Of a stretch of 64,000 bases of DNA, positions 22,061-33,000 are shown piece after piece. The position numbers and the translations under genes were made by a program. Below the pieces are notes generated by a model that was not told the origin of the DNA, searched no databases, and was given only the letters and a program-made list of their open reading frames with translations. The stretch's first letter is position 1. Every line of letters starts with the position of its first letter. Location: NCBI GenBank assembly GCA_021234155.1, contig JAJEKV010000065.1:2498316-2562315 (forward strand). Direction: 5' to 3'. This stretch comes from Isoetes taiwanensis (lineage: Eukaryota > Streptophyta > Lycopodiopsida > Isoetales > Isoetaceae).

Positions 22061-25000
22061 AACAGGGGGTTATTTTTATAGTTTTATACGCTTTTTCACA
22101 TGGTTTTTCTATGATTTCGACATTGTATTCGTGAAGACATACTAAATAGTATTTCTAGAGTGCGCTTGTTTTGGGTCGTTGATTTGGGTTCGATGAAATA
22201 ATCCAGCGGTTGATCTCATCCTTTGCATGCATGCATATGTATCAAGCCCCAATAACTTTTACCCTCTAGATTCTTGTGTTCTTTGGCGGCCGGGATTCTT
22301 CATGACATGAAGATATTGTAGGTAATGGTTTTTATTACGGTTTTGGTTACAATAATAGTTACCTTTATGCTACACCATAGTCTGAAGCAAAAGTATGAGC
22401 AAAAGTCCGGGTACTCTCTACATCCTTACGTCGTTTGTGCTTCTAGTTCAATCGACCCTAATATCGTCGATCATTGCGTTGATTTTCTAAAAGTGATAGT
22501 TTTCTGCTTTTGTCTCGTTGGTCCTCCGGCTCCAAGGCAAAACCACCCGTGCATATGCCTAGAGTTCTTCGGAAAAAGGGGTTAATGATTCTGAAGCTAA
22601 CAAAGAATTTAGGGTTCGGGTTTTAGCGGACAATGCTTGATGGAGTGGCAGATAGCTATATGGAACACATGAATTTTACGTCTATAGGATAAGCGAATGG
22701 CCTTCTCCATCTATTTGTGTAAGTTCATCTTTGTCATTTTCTCCATTAGGTTCCTCATGTCTCAAAAATTTACAATTATGTCATATGCTAGTATGCGGGG
22801 GTGAAGAAATGGGAAGGGGGCACAAACATGCATGAATTTTTGGTTATTGGATGAGGCAAAGGCGGGGAGAAAGGTATGGGCGTTTCTATCTTAATCTTGG
22901 TGAAATCCCTTTTTAGGTAAAAGCAAACAAAAACTTGGCGGCTTGTTCCTCATGCGAAATCTAAGCGGGTTGTGATTTGCTTGTCTATGGTGAAAAATCC
23001 TTACACGTTATAATTCAGGCCCGGTTAGCATATTTCAGATTTGGTACAAACAAGCTAGCGGTTATGCCACTTGAAAAAAAAATTGTTAAGAGGGCTATGA
23101 ATGACAAAAACGGGGTGTCCTTCGTAAACTTCTTTGAAAGTTTAGTGGCGGGCGTGAAGAGTGAGAAGAATGGAAGAGATTCTCTTATACAGTTTCGGAT
23201 GGAATCTTTGCGGTGGTTTTGAATGTATTAGAAATGGTTCTATCAGAAGCCATCTACAAGAATAATAACTCAATGATGCAACTTTCTGGTCTATACTGCA
23301 ATGGAAAATATCTGTGAGAGAATAATGGAAAAAGCGAGGGAATTAGCATCAAATGATTCTGACGGACCTTTCAATAGAGGTAATGGCAATGGCATGGTGC
23401 CCACGATCGAAAAAAAGTATCTCTGTCACTCGGGTGATATTCAAGAAGCTTTATATCGATCTAGGATCTGCTGTAGGGAAGATGCAAGTAAAACAAATGA
23501 TTGATGATTATTTGATGCGAAAAAAGCCATGAATGATTACGATGTTATCTGACCATATATTGGCTTGCCGGGATGCTTGAAGATGGTATGAATCCTATAT
23601 ACTTATTTGCCATGCAACTATTTTTGCCTAAGACATCATAAACACGAGGTATTTTACTAGTGGTTTCAATCTTTGGGCTGTGGAAGATTGCAAGGAGCCT
23701 CAACGTGGAGCCTCATTGTAAATATAATGCTATTTCAAATCTTTACGTATAACACTTTTTCTACTATTCATGATCAAAGTTTGCATTAATGATTAGGCTG
23801 AGATAGGTTCTTAGAAAACTAGCTTGCTTTGATTTATGGTAAACTGCGACTCTGCGGATGCAGATGCAATGTTTGATAACATATATATGAAGAATATATT
23901 ATGGATTGTAATGCTTTCCATGATAACATGCATGCATACTTTTGTTAGATGAAGCTATAAGTGCCCTTGATTATCAGCGCTATAGTGGATTTTTACCTTG
24001 GGTGTGGCATTGTTCAATGCAATCTTGGTTTGTTTACCTTGGGAGTGGCATCCTTTATTTTGACATTGTACAGCGCTATAGTTTTAGAGTAAGGGGTGGA
24101 AGTTTGGCAAAGAGAGTACTAGAGAGAATCTGAAAATCACATTTCTAAATTTGAAGTTTGACAAGGCGAGAATAACAATGGTGTTTTCTAAATACTTGTG
24201 ATTTATGTGCAAAATTGTATTCTTTAACAATTTGGTCAGCGTGTAACTAAGCGCACATAGACCATCTTTAAGGCCCCGAAGAGCAAAAATTTTAGTTAAC
24301 ACAAACTATTAACACACAACTAACATTATTAACACAAACCATTGCATTTGACACATTTAAATTAAAATCCCCTTAAACCCCCCTTTGGTTTGGGTGCATA
24401 TTCACACCGGGGTTCGTAGGGCGTGAGAGCCTCAAAAATTTATAATACATGTACAAAATTAACACCATTAAGTACATTCTCTCAAACCTTATAGTATTTT
24501 GCAAACCTCAATATACAGTATACAAAAACTTGTACATGCATACCCCACAAACGAGGATCGCTACGTACGGTCCAGATCGAGGAATAAAGGCCAAGTATGC
24601 CCATCTGACAGCTCTCGATGCCCGGAGAAAATCAGAGAATTAAGAACAAGAAGCAAAAAGTGCGTCTGGACTTAATCCTCGATAGAATTCGAACTCCATT
24701 TTTTCCTTTGACTAGATAGAGTTTAGATTATTCCATTTTTACGTCTTTACTAGGAATAAGAAATTAGCATGTTCCATACAATATATTTTTTGGACGATTG
24801 AGATCTGTCGTGGATGTCCTCTGGACGAATGAAATCACTCCTGCAACTATGCATCTCGTCAATTGATCATGATTGAGATTTTTTCTTATCTGCAAGTTCT
24901 GACCGTGATACCGACGGTAAAAAATAGGGACTGCAAATGAATGTGCAGTTGTTTATTTGATTCCTTACCAAGTTGGCATCACTATCCGAAACCAAGAAGT

Positions 25001-25290
25001 GTCTTTGCTAACTTCATTAACTCTCTGTATCCAATTTCAATTGGTAATAGAAATGAAGCAAAATTTGGACGAAGTAAAACTTTTACCTTCAAAGCCTTCA
25101 ACTGTTAAAGTCAAAGGTGAAAAGTTGGGTACAATCGAACGTTAAACTACAAAACTGTTTGGAGACACCTTGCTAGATGAACATACTTTTCTTCTAGTGC
25201 CTCCTAATTAAAGACTTTAATCTAATGGATGGAATGGGAAATGATCTACGTGGTCCAAGATAAGCCTATGCATAGGTATCCTGACCTGTT
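22061..25290. other. Unassigned 3.2-kb stretch
   Basis: Contains open frames at 22977-23222 and 23301-23504 on the + strand. A further broken frame near 23440-23530 reads LYIDLGSAVGKMQVKQMIDD. I recognise no family. The composition looks like a decayed protein-coding insertion rather than simple AT-rich spacer, but that is an impression only. Confidence 0.35.
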
Positions 25291-25299
25291 TAATTTTAA

Positions 25300-25737
25300 G
25301 GGAAATTTATGAAAATGCCTTATATTTATACAAAATTATGAAAATGCCCATGTTTTTGGGGTAGTTTTGATAGAAATGGCTGTAACTTTTTGTGATGATC
25401 CAAATGGGAATGTATCCTTCAAATCTTTATAGGTGTGAATAACATCTTCCTATTAAAGCTAGAATCACCTAAATTATAGTCTGGAATCTTAATTTATGAT
25501 CTTATAAATTCGTAAAAAAAAATTGTCTACAAAAGTAACATAATTTGTGATTCCGATCTCCGATTCAGGTGATCTTAACTTTGGGGAAGGTATTATTCTC
25601 ATATACAATAACTCTGAAGGACACATTTCATTTGGATCACCACAAAAAGCTTAAGATCATTTCCATAAAAGATACCCTTCAAACAGGGACATTTTTTTAA
25701 TTTTCCATAAATATAGGCATATTCTTGTAAATTGCCC
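25300..25737. mobile_element. Mutator-like foldback MITE with 9-bp target duplication
   Basis: The 438-bp unit has two long diverged inverted arms of about 200 bases each. The left arm starts GGGAAATTTATGAAAATGCC; the right arm, reverse-complemented, starts GGGCAATTTACAAGAATATG, and both continue with related text (gtgatgatccaaatg / gtggtgatccaaatg). It is flanked by a perfect direct repeat TAATTTTAA at 25291-25299 and 25738-25746. A 9-bp duplication and GGG-starting long arms are hallmarks of Mutator-like elements. It has no coding capacity. Confidence 0.8.
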
Positions 25738-25949
25738 TAATTTTAATAGCTGAAAAGGGGGTTTCAAATGGTAGTGAGCCTATTTAATACTGCGAAGAGG
25801 GAACTGGCTAGGAAGGTAGATCGCAGACAGACATCCGTGGATTTCACAAATATCATTGTTAACTTGCCCACATCAGAACCCACCACCTATTTGCAGACTT
25901 CAAATATCCATACGAAAGGAGAAAATAACAAAGTCAGAGAGCTTATCAG

Positions 25950-27310
25950 AACATTTTTTTTTTCAAGGATATCAAACTTTATTAAAGGCCCAAGCCAAAA
26001 GACAGTTACAACTGCATAGGCGGGATTAAAATCTCAGAGGATAATCATGACCACTAGTCTATGAATAAGACCACACTTCCAAATAAATCTCAAAGAATGT
26101 CATTTGGTAAGAACAAGCGAAGAACAATGGTAGGTCTTAGCAACTCTATTTCGAGCTATGCCAAATAGTCTTATCCCTTTGCTTGTATAACGAGCAAAGT
26201 GCTGACACTCGAGGATCGAATCTGTGGACAAGCATATTGACATCGAGGGCATCTATGAAGAATCTGCCACCAAAGCACAGCCACCTTAGGATGAAGTAGT
26301 TTATCCCAAGCCCAAGTCCACATAGGCCTCCAACTAAGAGGCGGGTGCTGAAGGGACCACTTAGTGGATGGTGGAAGGATATCACCGTTGACAAGCAACT
26401 TATGCATAGAGTTCACAAGCCTACGTTCATGAATACCTTGGTGGGAAATCCACATGCACACTTCAATAGGCTCTAGAACAACAAATGGCAGATTAGCAAC
26501 AATATTTTGCCAACTAGGTCTATCCCATCGAGAGAACAAGAATTTGGTTTGAATCACCTTCCAACTGGCCATACCATGCCGCAACTGTCAAGATTCTTGC
26601 TAACCTCCAACGTCGTCGAGTTAACGGATGGACTGAAGCACAAACTTGGAAGATTATTTTCCACATGTATCCACCAACAAGGAGCACTCAACTGATGATA
26701 TGCAACATGATTAATACGAAATAAAGTCTGCAGTGTCCCCCAAGACTCTAAGCCTTTCAAAAAAGAGGATGTATTAGAAAAGGGACATCGAAGAGTTTTT
26801 AATGAAGTTTTTCCAAAAGGAACACAATGTGCAAGCGACTGCTTCACCAACAGCAATCCAGATGAATCAACCATATCATTAAGAATCCTCTATATGAACT
26901 TAGAAATCATAATCTTGCTTTGCAAGTGGAAGTCTATCATACTCAAGCCACCAGCAAATCCTGGCCTAGTGCATTTGGTCCATGCAATCTTCGCCACACC
27001 ATGCTCTTCATTTCCACCCCAGGTAAAATTACGAACAATGGTAACTATCACCTTAAAATTTGCCTAAGAAGCCAGAAGGGTAGATGCCATATAAACATGG
27101 GAATTACTTAAAATATGTTTAGCAACAGTCATCCGCACTGGCAAAGATAGCTTAGCAGTATTTCACCAAAACAAATGCTTTCGCAACCCTTATTTGATAA
27201 TATCCTAAGCATCTGAAGAAATATGAAAGCCCAAAGGATGACCCAGAAGTTTAGTGGTCTTTCCACGAGGAACATGATGAAACAGACAAATCATTGCCTG
27301 AGCATGAAGC
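25950..27310 (-). mobile_element. 5'-truncated L1-type LINE, minus strand
   Basis: On the minus strand the element ends in a poly(A) run (T run at 25952-25962 on +) after the phrase gatatccttg, as in the 14.8-15.95 kb copy. Upstream, broken frames give classic LINE ORF2 text: KTTKLLGHPLGFHI (near 27250), TWGGNEEHGVAKIAWTKC then GFAGGLSMIDFHLQSK (about 27030-26930), FLKGLESWGTLQTLF (near 26750) and WAWDKLLHPKVAVLWWQILH (near 26300). Stops make it non-functional. Confidence 0.75.
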
Positions 27311-28270
27311 AGGTAGCGATGCACGAATCATTCAGAACAACCCGATTTGAGAATAAGAGAAGGGCAGGAGCTATGGCTGGTATAACGTGTGTAACAACTG
27401 ATTTGAGAATATGCGGCAGGAGCTATGGGCTCGATGACCTTGACGTGGATAAAGGTCTATTCACACCACGGTTAGGTTAGATTAAATTTGCAATTTTAAT
27501 TAATATTACCTTCATCCTACAAGTTAAGTTACTATTCAATAAAACTATTTGGCTAATGGTTGCCGAGCCCTGCATGCTCGAGCGAACAGTGGTGGGCGAG
27601 ATGGTCGTGGTCAAAGTGGATGTGGGCGAGGTGGATATGGAAGGGAGGGGCATGGAGACGAAAGTGTCAAATGATAATGAAGAGGTAAGTAGTTCCAAAT
27701 TTGAATTTTTCCATATTGCAAGAATGCTTTCAGATAATGTTAGATAAATTTCTTATTCTTAGCCGCTTTTCCTTCACATACCTTGGCAGTCTGTTCGGGC
27801 CACATGTGCTCCCCATCCCCACCTTTCCCAGCCCGCGCGTGCACCTGTCTCAGTTGCGGTTGGATTACAAGCATGTCGAAACTTATGCCCGGATGCTCTC
27901 AGCTGGCCTGGAGGGAATTCTCTAGCTTTCCATGCTGCAATAACAGAGAGACCAACTGGTCAAAGTGCTTTTGACTGTTGGGGAGAGATGCTTTGGCAGA
28001 AGTCATTCACAAAGAACATTAGAGACTACAACCTTCTCGTATAACTAGTGGTTTGATGTTGAATGCATGGAGCTCAAACAATAGCTTCGACAGGTTACTG
28101 ATCATCTCTTTAGAATCAAACAAACCATATGTTTCTGAAAGGCAAGAAAGCAAGATACATCACGGAGAACCAAAGGGAAATGTTCTGCCTCTTGGACCGT
28201 TACTCCATGACATTCTAGAGAAAAACCATGATTTCATTAATTGGAGAAAATAACGTAATTTTGAGAATTT
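27311..28270. other. Non-coding stretch with one glycine/arginine-rich open segment
   Basis: On the + strand at about 27580-27676 a frame reads RANSGGRDGRGQSGCGRG, then GGYGREGHGDESVK and a stop. This resembles an RGG-type nucleic-acid-binding tail or a retroelement gag tail. Nothing around it identifies a gene. The phrase gcaggagctatgg occurs twice at about 27366 and 27416. The rest holds nothing I can name. Confidence 0.35.
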
Positions 28271-28391
28271 TAAGCACACCTAATTTGCTCAAGCACCAAT
28301 ACTTTCACCTACTTCTTGAGTCCAAGATACATGAGGTCACAATATACATATATCTATACAAATCATGCGTTGTACTTGTACGTGTACGTGA

Positions 28392-28534
28392 TACTTGTAC
28401 ATGTGATGATTAACTATCAAGTCTGGAGCGTGTGATTTGGTTTCGTCCAAATCATCGTGACCTTTTCGGTTAGGCTGCACGGCTACCACTCCAGAGGTAG
28501 TGTGTTCGAGTCCCGTCTAGACCCTTAAATGTGA
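28392..28534 (+). mobile_element. Candidate tRNA-derived SINE in promoter of small gene copy A
   Basis: Comparing the two tandem genes shows about 143 bases present upstream of copy A and absent from copy B, bordered by gtga on both sides (28388-28391, 28531-28534). The insert holds a tRNA-like block at 28461-28520: an A-box-like ttcggttaggctgcacgg, a possible anticodon arm ctacc-actccaga-ggtag, and a B box tgttcgagtccc. It lacks a clear acceptor stem and a 7-base anticodon loop, so it is not called as a tRNA gene. Confidence 0.4.
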
Positions 28535-28539
28535 CAGTA

Positions 28540-28642
28540 CAAGCTCAATAATGGCGCTACAATCTACACCAATAATTCACATCAATAATTTTACTTCACT
28601 ATAAAGGCATCTCCATTCGATGGTAGAGGCCATTCATCTTCC
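28540..28642 (+). promoter_or_regulatory. Core promoter of small gene copy A
   Basis: These 103 bases match the copy B promoter at 93 positions with no gaps. CCAAT lies at 28569-28573 and TATAAA at 28600-28605, 43 bases before the start codon, which implies a very short 5' leader. Transcription start not known. Confidence 0.6.
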
Positions 28643-28885
28643 ATGGCTTCCTTGCCTCCTCGTCCGGAGCACATCCGATCCTTCAAGTGCTACCTGAGCT
28701 ATAATGATCTGTGTGAATGCGTGAGAAATGGTATCAATCTTGATCCATGGCTGCAGTCCAAAGCAGATGGTCCTGCGAGTGGTTGCAGGAAGCTCACTCG
28801 TGTTGTGATCCACCTCTATTGGCTTCCTGATCAGGAGATCTATGAGCTGAATGCCATCACCTTAGCAGGTGTTGATGATGAGTGA
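28643..28885 (+). CDS. Small unknown protein, tandem copy A (80 aa, intronless)
   Basis: The family is not recognised. The 80-residue frame starts at an ATG 43 bases after a TATA box and ends in VDDE. It is 39/80 identical, without gaps, to copy B 668 bases downstream. Shared positions cluster in KC..SYNDL..C (15-26), GI.L.P.L.SKA.G (30-43), and R(V)..IHL.WLP (53-62) followed by YE...IT.A.VDDE. Three cysteines (16, 26, 48) are conserved. There is no signal peptide, membrane span or low complexity, so a soluble intracellular protein is inferred. Duplication together with promoter conservation argues that it is a real expressed gene. Role unknown. Confidence 0.7.
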   Translation: MASLPPRPEHIRSFKCYLSYNDLCECVRNGINLDPWLQSKADGPASGCRKLTRVVIHLYWLPDQEIYELNAITLAGVDDE

Positions 28886-29059
28886 ATCGTTGAAGACTTG
28901 TGTACCTGTCAAGGATATAATAATGACATATGGGCACTTCTAAAGTATGTAAGGATGTAATAAGTATAATCAATGTTATTTGATGTATCGAACCTGAGTA
29001 ATTCGTATGGGTGTGCTCTTCGACCTCCACTTAATCTGCAAACAGTCCCTAATTTCAAT
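28886..29059. other. Spacer between small gene copies
   Basis: This is the 3' flank of copy A; aataagtataatcaatg near 28957 may serve in poly(A) signalling. Nothing else is recognised. The upstream duplicated block of copy B begins at about 29060. Confidence 0.4.
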
Positions 29060-29103
29060 CACACCTAAATTTAATTTAGGTGTGCTTGAGTAATTTACTC
29101 AAG
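29060..29103. repeat. Two back-to-back perfect inverted repeats upstream of copy B
   Basis: 29060-29084 is a 12-bp perfect inverted repeat with a 1-base centre (arm cacacctaaatt). It is followed at once by 29085-29103, a 9-bp perfect inverted repeat with a 1-base centre (arm cttgagtaa). Copy A has only the collapsed outer halves (cacacctaattt then ctcaagcac, 28275-28294). Confidence 0.75.
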
Positions 29104-29207
29104 CACAAATACTTTTACCTTAGTAAAATCCACAAAGCATGTTTTTACTTGACACACATATCCATACAAAATATGCATTATACTTGTACGTATACATGAC
29201 TGTTATA

Positions 29208-29310
29208 CACGCTCAATAATGGCGCTACAGTCTACCCCAATAATTCACATCAATAATTTTACTTCACTATAAAAGCAGCTCCATTCGGGGCTAGAGGTCA
29301 TTCATCTCCC
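29208..29310 (+). promoter_or_regulatory. Core promoter of small gene copy B
   Basis: Gap-free match (93/103) to the copy A promoter. CCAAT lies at 29237-29241 and TATAAA at 29268-29273, 43 bases before the ATG. The phrase aataattcacatcaataatt is fully conserved between copies. Confidence 0.6.
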
Positions 29311-29553
29311 ATGGATTTTTCGCCTTCTTCTGTTCACCACACCGAGGCGATCAAATGCTCAATGAGCTACAACGATCTTGTCGGTTGCCTAGATAGGGGT
29401 ATTCTTCTTAATCCTTACCTGCGATCCAAAGCTATGGGCGCTGAGATTCGTTGCCCTGGGCTAATTCGTGTCATGATCCATCTCATTTGGCTTCCTGAGC
29501 GCAATAGCTATGAGATATCAGGGATCACTCCTGCAGCTGTTGATGATGAATGA
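29311..29553 (+). CDS. Small unknown protein, tandem copy B (80 aa, intronless)
   Basis: Paralogue of copy A with the same length, same stop context (GATGATGA, then A or G) and same promoter architecture. The first 14 residues are almost unrelated to copy A, while residues 15-62 and the last 14 are well conserved, including cysteines 16, 26 and 48 and the core SYNDL and IHL.WLP. No known domain is recognised. No targeting peptide or membrane segment is visible. The divergence pattern (conserved core, free N-terminus and changed surface positions) would fit a functional family under diversifying pressure; that is inference. Copy A lies immediately upstream on the same strand. Confidence 0.7.
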   Translation: MDFSPSSVHHTEAIKCSMSYNDLVGCLDRGILLNPYLRSKAMGAEIRCPGLIRVMIHLIWLPERNSYEISGITPAAVDDE

Positions 29554-29880
29554 ATCACCTGTTCAGCATTGTATAGTGTAAGAGCTCTTGTGTTAAGATG
29601 AAAAATGCAGAGCGTAATGAATAATAACTAGTCTATTGTACCTTGCATGTTATATATGACAGAGCGAATCATTGGTAGAATTTGTACTAAAAAACGCCAA
29701 CTTTTACTCAGTTGCTAGTAGTTTCTGCACTATATGGCTAACCAAAAACCTATTTCATGCTAAACGAGAATTCCAAATTTCTCTAATTAATTAATTCATA
29801 CCTAACCTTCCAGTTGCGAGTCATGCACCTTTGCCAAGTGCGCTACCAATATTTGTTGAAGACATTATCTCATGTCTTCC
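29554..29880. other. 3' flank of copy B, nothing recognised
   Basis: AT-rich, with no open frame of interest. The phrase aatgaataataac at 29618-29630 may act in poly(A) site choice for copy B. Confidence 0.4.
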
Positions 29881-29906
29881 TCATATGTAGGACTATCTCC
29901 AGGAGG

Positions 29907-29924
29907 TTCTAGAACGTTCTAGAA
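29907..29924. promoter_or_regulatory. Perfect four-unit heat-shock element
   Basis: TTCTAGAACGTTCTAGAA is a perfect palindrome and matches TTCnnGAAnnTTCnnGAA, the established heat-shock-factor site, in all four units. It lies 72 bases upstream of the TATATAAGG at 29996-30004 in what appears to be the 5' LTR of the following gypsy element. Confidence 0.7.
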
Positions 29925-29995
29925 CTAAATGCATGCGCGACACTTAGCGAGATCTCATCCATTGGAGTGGCGTGATCCTGACCGTTGGCCTAGAT

Positions 29996-30004
29996 ATATA
30001 AGGA
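29996..30004 (+). promoter_or_regulatory. TATA box of the 30-kb gypsy element
   Basis: TATATAAGG follows the heat-shock element by 72 bases and precedes a pyrimidine-rich leader and the gag start (about 30292). This fits U3/R of an LTR. The LTR ends were not determined because no second copy is in the window. Confidence 0.5.
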
Positions 30005-33000
30005 AGCACCTCCTTCTTGTCGAACCATTCCGGTTCAACGCTAGTCTTGAGCCTTTTAGGCATCTGTCTCGTATTTCTGCTTGCCGTCGGGCCATTGTAT
30101 TCTTGATTCCTGTTCATATATCAGATTCTTTGCTGATCTTGGTGTATTTCTTCCGTATTTCTTGCGTATTTTCCACGTATTTTTCCTTGTTTTCGAGTAG
30201 GTTCATGACAGTTTGAACCGGAATCCCTTATCGGTTCTTGCCTGCTCTGATCCTAAGCATTTTTTTGCTCATATTTGGTGATTTTATATCTATGGAGGAG
30301 GTTTTGGCATTATTACAGCAGATCCAACAGCTTGTTCAGGTATGCCAGCAGTTGCAGTTGGACAATAAAGAGCTAAAGGAATGTGTTGCTTCACATGAAT
30401 CGCTTCTAGTTACGGATTGAGGCTATCGAGTCTAAGATCGGTTTGTCGAGAAGTTTGGCGGCACTTTCGGTCCAAGCTCCATGGTTTTTGAATCGAGATC
30501 GGGCTTGTGATCGGCTCCACCCTCATAGATATCCACGGCCCGGGAACAAGTTGGGCTGATTGGTTCTCTCCTCACAAAGCCCGGCTCTAAGTTGGTTTGC
30601 TCCATTATTGGAGAAAAAGCTCCCGAGTTGCAAGATTTTCTTTTCACCTGCGAGCTCGAGGCATGCTTTGGAACCCGTCGTCGGCCGCACATCGATCCAC
30701 AAAACTTTGCAATCTAAGGCAAAAGCTCTCGTCTAACCGGTATATGCATCGAGAATTTCGTCAAATTGCGGTGAATCGCACGGGATGATGTTGCACCGAG
30801 ATTGTTTCGAAGAGGGTTACGAGAGGATGTCAAAGATATGTTGTTGTCTGGAAGATACTTTCGGACTACGGAAGAAGCCATCAGTTGCGGTTTGATGTGA
30901 TAATCGCTCTTGAGCGTAGGGAAGAGGCGTGGTCGGGGTCTTCTCAATCACACAAGCGCGTAGCCTTCTCGTCCTCCCGGTTTCATCGTAGAATCTAGCA
31001 GTCCGGACTGAGCTTATGCGGATTGATCGAGGCGGATTCGGCGACCTTTATGCGCTACAGAAGCAACATCGGAGAGAGGCTAACTTTTGCCTCTCTTTGT
31101 AGAGGAGCTGGCCATATTGCTTTCGTGGATGCCCGATGGGCGCCCAAATCAGTCGAAAAACTTAGGGGCCGGTCAGAATAGTAGGAGTCTCTCGTCCGGT
31201 GGCGCCTTTTCTCGAATCCTTCCACATTTCTTGACATGTTTATTCCATCGGATAAGGTCAACAAGGCATTCTTCATCCCTATATCATTGAAAACGAAGTT
31301 GGAGGATTGCAAGTGTTGGAAGAACTTGATTGTGGTGCAAATGCACGCTTTATGGATAGTGCATTCGCCAATAATACGCCATCCTTAGAAGCAAGGTTGA
31401 GCATCTGGTTACGTCGAAGTGATTGTTTGAATGAAGATCTCCTCGAGATGCGGTCATAGAATGTCACTGCGCCTCTTCAAGTTTTGTTGGGGGAGTTTCT
31501 TGTAGTATTTCCTTCAATCTAATTGCTAGCCCTCATATGCCAATAGTCTTGGATGCATACGGCAGCTCGTGAGCTACATTGCAGTTGATTGGCGTACTAG
31601 ATCATTTCGATTTCTTTGGTTCTGGTTCTAGTTCCGGTTAAATGCGGTCGGTCTCTACATCAACATCGACTTGATCCGTGCGTGCTCGTGGGCCCCGATT
31701 CGTCCTTCTGTTCTGATTTTTTGTTCCATGTTGCGATTCGACTCTTACATACGCTCCAGTTCATGCCCCGGTCGACCATATTCTTGATGATGTCGGCTCT
31801 AGTTTACGCTCCTGCTCCGATTTAGGTTTACGCTCCTGCCCCGGTTCTTGCTCCAGTCCTTTCTGCTCCAATTCTTGATCCAGTTCATGCTCCGGTTCAT
31901 GTTCAGTTGCTCCTACTCACGTTCATGTTTCCGCTCATGTTCACGCTCCTGCTTTTGTAGAGGCTTCTTCATGCCCTCGGTTTCGTATCTCAAAGATTTC
32001 TCTTCGCGAGTTCGATAAATCTAGAAGGCAAGATCCAAGTTCAGTGTTTGCAATCCAGTTCACCCCGTCGACTAGCTTGGCACCGTGGCTTTGCTCCAAT
32101 GCTCCCGGATAAATATAGCGACTTCTTTGATGTTTTGACAAAGTCAAGGCGGTAAACTCGAGCATCGTCCATATGATTGTCCTATTGATTTGCGGCCGGG
32201 GACAAGCGCCGCCATATGGTCCGATATATGGTGTATCTCATTTGAGTTGAAGGTTTTTGGGATTATATTGAAGAGAATCTAGCCCGGCTTCATTCGACAT
32301 TCTCGGTCCCCTGGAGGGCCTATCTTCTTCATCAAAAGAAGGATGATTCATTTGCGTCAGTGGTTGATTATCGCGGCCTCAATAAAATCCACCCGATCGG
32401 TCGGTATCCAGTGTCCTTCCTCGATCCCGAGTTGTTGGAGGCGACTCTAAGGTGCACATTATTTTATGAAGATTGATCTTAGGGGTGCCTACAATCTTAT
32501 TCGGATCCGGGAGGGTGATGAGTGGAAAACAACTTTTCGTACTCGGTATGGACATTTTGAGTACACAGTTATGTCATTTGGACTTACAATGCTCCGGCAG
32601 TATTCCAACATATGGCCAATGGTGTTTTTCGAGAGTTCTTAGACACTTTTGTTATCATCTATTTGGATGATATTCTTATTTATTCTAAGACTCTCGAAGA
32701 ACATGAGAGGCATGTTCGACAGGTTCTTCAGAAGCTTCGTGAGCATGGGTTATATGCCAAACTTGAGAAGTGTCAGTTCGAGTAGGATAATGTGGAGTTC
32801 CTTTGCTATTGCATCACTCCACATGGAGTCTCTATGGACCCCGACAAGGTCACCACTGTTCTTGAGTGGCAAACACCTTCATCCGTTCGAGATGTTCAGT
32901 GTTTTCTTGGGTTTGCCAATTTCTATCGGCGCTTCATTCGGGATTATTCGGAGATCGCCCTTCCTTTGACACGCCTCACAGTTAAGGACGTGCCATTTGA

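Noticed and set aside
28461-28520. tRNA gene (Trp-like, CCA in the loop)
   Set aside because: The anticodon stem pairs only with an 8-base loop, no acceptor stem closes, and the D-arm is poor. Kept only as a tRNA-like segment in a possible SINE.
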